The position numbers were made by a program, and so were the translations under genes. 64,000 nt of DNA. It comes from Nematostella vectensis (lineage: Eukaryota; Cnidaria; Anthozoa; Actiniaria; Edwardsiidae). Positions 51,001 through 60,000 of this stretch are shown piece after piece (the stretch's first letter is position 1; the number at the start of each line of letters is the position of its first letter). The notes below the pieces were generated by a model, which was not told the origin of the DNA, ran no database searches, and saw only the letters and a program-made list of their open reading frames with translations. Where the stretch lies: positions 7,612,001 through 7,676,000 of the forward strand of contig NC_064034.1 of assembly GCF_932526225.1 (NCBI RefSeq). Reading direction: 5' to 3'.

Positions 51001-54000
51001 TACTTTGACGTTATGGCCACTAGCTGATCGTCCAAACAGGCGGTACCATGCAACCTAAAACAGAAAAGTGAACAATAAATAGAAGGTCAAAAACGACGCC
51101 ATAGTTCTCACCAGCTGCACAATATTGCACCCATTTCCATAAGTACCTACAGTAGGTGAGTAATAAAGTGAGTAAATGAGACTTTTTTTGAATACCGTTT
51201 ATAAAGCAAAAAAGAAATCTATCGTGGGTGCCAAGTTTGAAGCGTTTTTTTAAAAAAATGTAAAAAGGTAGTAGAAGAACATTAAAATGTAAGAAAGTAA
51301 TCTTGTCAATAATCTCGATAAAAATGTGACGCCATACCGTTTCTCCTTTCGGGGAGTAAGGAGCTGGCCTGAAGATCATCACTGAGGGGCTGCGGTAGAG
51401 GAGGAGGGGAGCCGGTGGTACATCAGGAGAGGGCGCGGTCTCATCAGAGGAGGGTCTGTTCCAGCTCGCAAGTTTTCTGTCTCGCTGTTGGGCCTTTTGG
51501 ATAAGATCCATACTTTCCTGCAAAATGGAAACAACGCATACAACATCATCATCAAAAAAGATTACACAATCACAAACCCACAAAAAATTTGATATAACTA
51601 CAACTAGTTATGTCAAAACAACAAATAATCCATTTTCTATTATCATTGTCATTAATCTTATTAATTTCAAAGGGACATCCTAGAAGACTGATTGGGGTGA
51701 TGAATAACAAGCGCGAAGCTACAACGGGGGCTCAAATAAGATGCTCATTACCTTTAGTAGCTGTGTTTGTTCTTCTGTCCCTCTAGTGGTCGCTCGGCTG
51801 GCCTGATGCATAAGCAACAGTGCCTTGTACATAGGGTTCTTCCCACAGAAAGCCATCAACTCTGTTTCTTCATCACTCATGACAGCCGTCGGGGCTGCTG
51901 TACCAGACTTATCCGGCTAAGAACAATCATAACAAAATCAGGATTCCGAAACAGGAAAAGCTTTAACAGAAAGCTCGAAGGTAAAGGTCATGGTCATGGC
52001 TTAAGGGATTTGACATGTGAGTAATTCGCAGTGATTCAGGGAGCCAGGCAAATTCCAGGAAAATTCCAAGAAATATGTATACAGATTCCCAATCCCCCTT
52101 CAAGATGCTGCCAACTCTGCCTGAGCATGATCTTTCCCTCAGATTATTTACCCGCTTTATATTTCTGTGGTACTCCCTCTTATTTCTAATGGTTCATCAG
52201 CCTAGAGAGGTAGGGCAAATAGGAGTAAATAAAATAAATGCCAACCTTCTGTTTCTTTGCAGCTGTAGAGCGCTGGGATCTGGGATCTAGAATGTTAATA
52301 AAATATTACATTGAATAGTTAAAAAACTAAAGAAAACCAGTTAAAAGCCGTAAACAAATGAATTACGTATGGAATGTTTGTCAAACTGCCAACAAAACCA
52401 GGTTTCAGCGCCTAATTGAACGTAAATGGTCGTAAAAGGTCGCGCTGCAAAACAATTTCTATCGATTCCACACATCGTGAAACCGCGGCATTCCGTCGAG
52501 TTATATCGTAAAACGTTGTAGTAAGAAAGCAAATGGTTTGTGGGCTCCCACCTGATCCAAGTGCTACAAGTTTGAGTGCAACTCGATGATGTACGAATAA
52601 CAGCTCCATATGCAGGGCTTTTAGAATTGTATCCATCAGACTGGCGGTGGGTGCTCCGTCACCCCTCAGGGTAGGGCTAGGTGACTGTTATATGAGAAAA
52701 CTGAGTCAATGGCTAATAAGAAGTGAAGTGTTTAATATGTATTACACGCATCATGAACCCTTCTAAGTTCATAAGTTCCGAACATCAAAAATTAATTTTT
52801 AAGTCAAGGCCAATATATTTTGTAGTTCCAGTCTAATAAATTTCGAGGCAAAGGTTTTCCGTTACTGAGTAGTTTGGAGGGTACAGCTGGCGTACTGTAT
52901 CATTTTCCGAAACCTTTAACCATGCAATATCCGCAATGGTTTTCCGCATCTAAGTAGTATAGAGGGTACAGTTGGCGCATCATTTTCACTGACCTTTATC
53001 CATGCAATGTCGGCAATGGTTTCACCGCTGCTGTCTATCACAGAGTCTCTAGCTTTCACCATCCCCTCATACGCCTGGCGCAGGATGTCACGGGACTTGG
53101 TAAGGACCCCCCGAACTCCAGGGGGATATCCCTCTCCTGCTAGCAGGAGTGAGTGGTCAGAGGCTGCGGTGTTTGATCTAGGAGTGCTTGGCTTGTCAGC
53201 AGCATCGGTACTCACTTTGTCCTAAAATGAACCAGCATGATGTTAAGAATTAATAAATACCATTAGAACCCTTGCTAAGATCAGTCACATTCCCAGGATT
53301 GGCCGAAGGGGGGTGCGCAGTCAAAGGTATATATGGAAAATAATAGTATTTGAAGATTCCTTAATAAGAAATGGACCACCTTTTGGCCGCCAAGGGGGTG
53401 CGCGCGCACCCTACGCACCCCTTTGTATACGGGCCTGAAGATGATTAAGCTAGGATTAGTTGCATTATTGCCGGAATCCGTATCCTTATTGAATCGCGTG
53501 TCAGCAAACGTTTGTTGCCGCGAATATGTAAATAAGAAAATGTGAATGCAGAGAGGAACTTTTTAGCTTTGTTTGGCAATGCGATATAGAAAAATACTTG
53601 TGCGGAAAGCTCAACAGAGCCAGGGTCCAAATCAGGTGATCCCGTATGTTAGTTGTTTGTAAGCACTATCACTTGTCCACTACCAGAAGACTAAACTTAG
53701 TGGTTCTTCTAGACTTACTAGCGTTAACACCCAACATAATATTGTTTATGCAGCATGAGCATCTGACCTTTCTCTCCTCTGCCGTTAGTGCTGGCTTTGG
53801 TGACTCCACTTCTCCACCACTGTGGTCCGCCAAGTTGGCTGCTTTGCATTCCAAGACTAGAGCTAGCTTGAGCGCGACCTCGGCGAACAGGATCGGGTCA
53901 AACGTGCATGCGTCACTCCAAGATAGGGCAGTGTGTACTACGGTAATCATGTGAACCCACTAGGATAGAGTAACTCAGGCATAATCATGACGAACATCAC

Positions 54001-57000
54001 TGTATGACTAACCGTCAGTAAAGGCCTTTTTGTGTTACAGCCTGCATTGTATCATGGATAATGTAAAAAATCGTTATCCATTAGGGGCACATAAGAAATA
54101 ATTCTACAGTTTGGAATTTGATTAATCGAACCACATAAGAAAAATACAATACAACAAATACGAGCGTGCTAAACAACCTTAAAGTAACAGTACTTTGTGG
54201 TTACCCACTTGGACTCGATAAAATAATACACACAAATCAGAAAATTAGATGTTCCGCTAAACTGCAATAGTGTTACAAGGGAGAAAAAAAAAACAGACAC
54301 CATTTTTCTGTAACCTGCAAATCTTATCAGGGTAAATTTAGTAAAAAAAAGTGTGAAAATAAATACAGCTTGGGCATTGTACCTTATCAGCATTTTGATC
54401 ATTGAGGACGAATTTACAGCCCTCCATGGATGAGGAGACGACTCTTTGAAAGTGAATTTTGCACTTGGACCACAGGAACAGCGCAGCATCTATTACCATA
54501 TCTGGGTCCATGTGACCTACGATAGACTGAAAATACAACCAACACGCAGCAAAATGTCAATAAAATGGGGGGTTAGAAAGGCTAATTTGCAACACTTTAC
54601 TTTAATTAATTTCAGTGTCATACAACAACAAAACGCTTTGTGCATAATTTTATTCGGTAACATGTTGCAGGTTGTTGACCGTGAAGATAAGCAGCACTTA
54701 ACTGATGTGTGCAAACAAATGTTAATGACATACTGTAGAAGAAAAAAAAATCCTGGAAGAAAAAGCCATTTGTGATTCAAATAAATTTACCGAAATGAGG
54801 AGTTGAAGTTGTTTCGTGTACTTTAGCATGGACGTTGACGAATGTGAGAGACAGCTTAGTTGGGAATTGTCTTAAATTGTTACGACTAAATCGCATATAA
54901 AATGATTTACGAGAGCTGTGAGAAAGCAAGTTGTCCAACGCAAAACGATTCTTAATAACGCAACAAATAAAGTGGTGTCGAGTATGAGGATAGAGATGAA
55001 GTTGATGTGTCATTTGGAAAATATTTGAAGTGGATGATCAAGAGAACCATGAAAATACATGAGGGATTCTTCATCCTTAATCCTGTCTATTTCTCTGGTG
55101 ACGATAAAGATGACGTTTATGTCAAATAATCCCTGGCTCACAGAAAACTCGTGATGTGTAGTGTTGGAAACTATTTATTTTAAAGCAAGTTGCAATAAAA
55201 TTTGACAAACCTTGTAGGGCTCCACAGAGCAGGAGTGTAACGTGTCAGCAAGTTTCATCAAGTCATCCAAGTGTAAACCACCCTTTCCTAGAAACGAACA
55301 TCAGACAAATCAATCATATATCTACAACGTAAATGTCTTAGGTTGACCTTTAAGGAAAAGTAAGGAGATGGCTTGGCTTTTTGAAGAGTTTTAGGCCATA
55401 TATGTCCTAAGCATATTATTGTGAGTCACTTGGGCAAATGACCGGCTTGTATCTAGGTCTAGTACTATCTTGCCACACTCTTATAGGTATATGACCAAAA
55501 GAGTAATATCAGGATGTAATAAAATATGAAACAACGATTTAGTTGGCAATGCCTCCAAACATTTCGACATTAGGGCATGAAAAATCAAAATAAGCAGAGC
55601 TGGGGATGGTCTTGGATATGTCTAATCTCAGCAGGCAAAGGTTTGATTTAGCCTCAATATCAGCGTCTGCAAGAGCGGAACCTGATTTTCTCACTGCCCT
55701 ATATTGTCTTGACAGACATTTGCCTACAGGAGATGTTCTGAACCTCATTGAACTTACATATGGCCTTGTATGCTACTAAACGCTAGAAACTCGCAGGCTT
55801 GGTTATGTGTTGGTATAAAACAGGCCTGCATGACTAGAACATTACCTAAAGTGCCTGGTTGTAATTGTAAGGCACAGACTAAAGACATGTCCTACGCCTT
55901 ACTAACCTTGAGTATGGCTATCTGATTCATCCTGTGTCGTGACTGCTGCCTTCTTGGGCTTTGGCGTGCTGCTGAAGAATGGCTCTAAGGCAGCCATAAG
56001 CTCCAGGGTTTTAGTGTCCATTAGGCCTGTGCTGTCCGTCATTTGTTTTAAAAGTTCTAGGGTTGGACTTATCAGGGTATTGAATGTTTCCCATTGCTCA
56101 TAGCTGAATGCCTGTTTGACAAATTTTACAACAGCCTGCAGAGGAATTCCATTGGATCCTATAAATGATAAATAAAATGATCTTGAAATTGGTATTAATT
56201 ATAAGAAATTCTGGAGTGCTTTTAAAAATTAGTGGACTGACAAAAATAGTTTAAAGACTTCACATGAGAATATAAGGATATTGTTTATGGCCTCCACCCA
56301 GAAAAACAACAGGGAATAAATAACTAAATCTATGCTCTTTGCAAAACGCTACATTTATGGAGCATACAAGAAAAAACGAAATGTTTATTTTAAAACATAT
56401 TTAATATATCTTAAGACATAATTAGATATTGAAACAGCTGACATTGCCAGAAAAATAAAGTTGTGAGGTGTCAATGTAACCTGCTTGCTATATCTTTTTT
56501 TTTTCGCCTTGTTTTTCATCATATTTTTCACCATTTCATGTAACGTAACGCAGTGTAATGTATCATACATGCTTTGTAAAAATATTGAGATAAAATTTAC
56601 ACTCAAAAACTTTGTCATCATCATCATCATCATCATCATCATCAACAACAATAAGATCATGACTATCAAGTCATTACTGTCAGCAACATTACAGAACCAA
56701 TGTTAAAGCAGCAACACAGCGACCATTACAAAACAAATGTTAAAGTTCAATCACAGATCTTCATACTGTCACCTACCCTCCTGGACAAGTGCCATAAGTC
56801 CTTGTGCACCAAAGTCCACTACAGATGGATGGATTTCCTGTTGATGCTTAGCAGCGTGTGTCTGCCGTGGACCACCACCTCCAGCTATCAGCTCCATACC
56901 AGCAAAGAACAGCTCAGCGCATACATCTGTGATAGTATCTTCCGCATCAGAGGCTGGAGCCTCGCAGTGTAGTGTGCGCCTGTTGGGTTCACTGAGGGCC

Positions 57001-60000
57001 TCAAGGATGGCCAGGAATTGAGCAGCAGTTCCTGTAAACTGGTCGGCCAGAAGGCGTTCTGTGGGTGTCCGTGGCCAGGGTTGCTAGAGCAGCATCAAGT
57101 AGAGAATGATTTGTTACCGGTTTTTTATCATAAAATTTACATTAATAAAAGTTATATATATTTTTTATTTCTACACATTCAATTCAAACGCTATTTCATA
57201 AATGGCAATGAAGCCTACAGTATGTATGGAAGCTGAAAAGATTATTAAGCTTCCATATGCATGGCATATCCTGCAACACAAGGAAACTTTCAACAAGACA
57301 GGGCTTCTGGAATTACGCGCTTGTGCGGAAGCGCGTAATTTGGCTTTCTCCACGTAATCCGCGTAAACCACAAATTTCCACGTAATCCCGCGTAATTTGG
57401 CTAAATTTTGAAAGACAAAACATTTAAGTTCACAGCTGATGTGTTCTTTTAGGGTTCTTACCTCTATTTCTCGTAAAAAAAAGAGAGATATTCTTCGAGT
57501 GCGATATTTCGAACTGAATTCAAAACAAATAAAATGACTAGGCGTTCTTTGCTAAACCTCGAAGGCCTAGGACTAATAATTAAATACCTTTTTTAATTGG
57601 CTGGTGGCTAGAAGCCAATGAAAACTCGCCTAAGATATTTTCGGGCAAAAAAATTATTTCGTGCTTTCCTTAGGTACAAAATGTAGTTTGGGCGTAACAG
57701 TGGATATTCCGTGTAATTTAGCGCGTAAATCAGTAAAGAATCCTGCAAAATTTTGATCTTTTAAAGAAACATGTATTGCAAAATCCCGCGTAATTTAGCA
57801 CGTAATAATTGATTTTTCGCATAATTTAGCAAAGAATCCCGCGTAATTTTGAGTTTTTTTTTCTGCGTAATTCCAGAAGCCCTGACAAGACAATCACTGC
57901 ATAAAATAAAACTTACATTGACAGTGTCTTTCAGGTTTGGCTTTGTCTTTGGCCTTAGTAATCCCTTAGGCCTCTTCCTGGTCTCAAACACCACCCTCTT
58001 GAACACCATGACCTGCATCCTAGTTTTGGCCTGACGGAACGCCCTAGCCACCATCGGTGTGGCATCAGACGTGCTCATCCTTTCAATGTCTTCCAACTCA
58101 TTTACTTTGGTAAGCCCCCTGCGTGCAAAGCTCTCTGCGTGATTGGCGGCTTTCATATCATAGTAACACTGGCAGGCGGCAGCATATAGGGTGCTGCGCC
58201 ATATAAGGTAACGGACGGTCATCAAGGGCACAGAGGATTCCATACACATACAGGCCCACTGCAAGAATTCTAGCACCTGGGAAGGGATGTGATAAGAGAT
58301 GGGTAAAGAATTCAAGCATTGGGGAATTGATGTGTTGCAAGGATTGGTAAAAGAAATCTCTAGGAATGGAATTGTTACAGGGAATAGATGTGTTGTACAA
58401 ATATACATATGTAGGGAGGAGTTAAAGAAATGCAGCACCTGGAAATGGATGTGTCAAGGGATGGGTAAAAGAATTCTAGCAAATTGAAATGGAGATTTGT
58501 TATCAGATTGGGTTACAAAAACTAAGACAAATAGACTTAAAATCTTATAAGGGGATGCATTTGTTATCGTAGTCCTGTATCTTTGCTTTCCTTTAGCTGT
58601 GGTACTTCAAAAAGCTTAACATTATATTGTACCTTGTTGCTGTATCCCAAAGCCATAAGATGCCTTGATATAGAGTAAATGTGAACAGTGCCTGATGATA
58701 AAAAAAAAAGTATTTAGTGGTGTAGCAGAGACAAAAATAGGGACCTTTAAATACATTATGGCAGAGGGATGACGAGGTGCACTGTATGCAAGATTTCAAT
58801 GGGGTACTTTTGGGTCGGAGAGCGTGGATGATCCCAATGTCACCTGTCCTGCCTGAGACTGAGAATTTCATATGGAGGTCAACAGTCCAGAAGAGATTAT
58901 ATACTGTGGGTAACATCACAACAAGTATTTACCATTAAAAACAAGCCAACAGAAAGATTCCTTATGAAGGGCAGCTTGTGTGATCAGTCTCAAGATTTTC
59001 ATTATATCAACTGAGAGGCTGACAGTCTCAGGATTCTAGAGGCAAGAAAGAAAGCATAGTTTCTAACATGTTTAGTTAAAGCCGCATTGTCACCAGTTTA
59101 CTTCCGGAGGTCCGACGGAAACCTCAACCGTTAAAAGACAAAAGAATCTATTAGAATCCGAGATATTTAACAGGCCATCCGCTCTAAATTATCAATCACA
59201 TCCTCAGACAAACTTCCAATAGACACATTGCTTTTAATATTTTGAAATATTTTTCGCGTTTTCCGTTAAAAATTATCGGATATTGCTAGGTAATCGACCG
59301 GAAGTAAACTGGTGACAATGCGGCTTTAATTGCAAGTCCAACATCCATCCAATCAAAATTGATATTCTTCAATTGAGTAAAATTCTGAAACATAAAACTA
59401 CACTAGCTGACACTGGCCACAACCAATAGCATGTCTTACAAACTAGAAACTTGTGCAAGTTCAAAGGAATGTTTATTGTTCAAGTAGCATAGAAACACAA
59501 AATACATTCAGTATATGTACATGCACCCTCCATCATTTTGTTTTTAATTTTATCAATCTTGAGCAAATCAAAAATTTAAGTCAATATGATGGGTCAACAG
59601 GAATAGAGAGTTAGGTAAAGTTACTAAAGATAAACCACCTACATAGTAACAAAATGGGATGGCGCCAAATACATGAATTCTGGGTTTTTCAGTTATAAAA
59701 AAAAACAGTCAATCTACCTCAAACTAAGCTGCTTACTATCAACGTATAGTACCTGCAGTTTAGGATCCTCTGCTATAACCACATGATAGCTACTGATAGA
59801 TTCCCCAAGGAGAGCTCTAAGCTGTTATAGAACAACATAAAATCAATCAAATAAATCAACAAAATCAATTTAAATGAATTATTAAGCATAAAAACAATTA
59901 TCTTTAAAAATAACATACAGGCAGTGTCAAGATTTTTTTTCTAGCAGCCTGAGAAATATAATTTATATCTTTATGCAGGATAGTAAGCCACAATGAGCAT

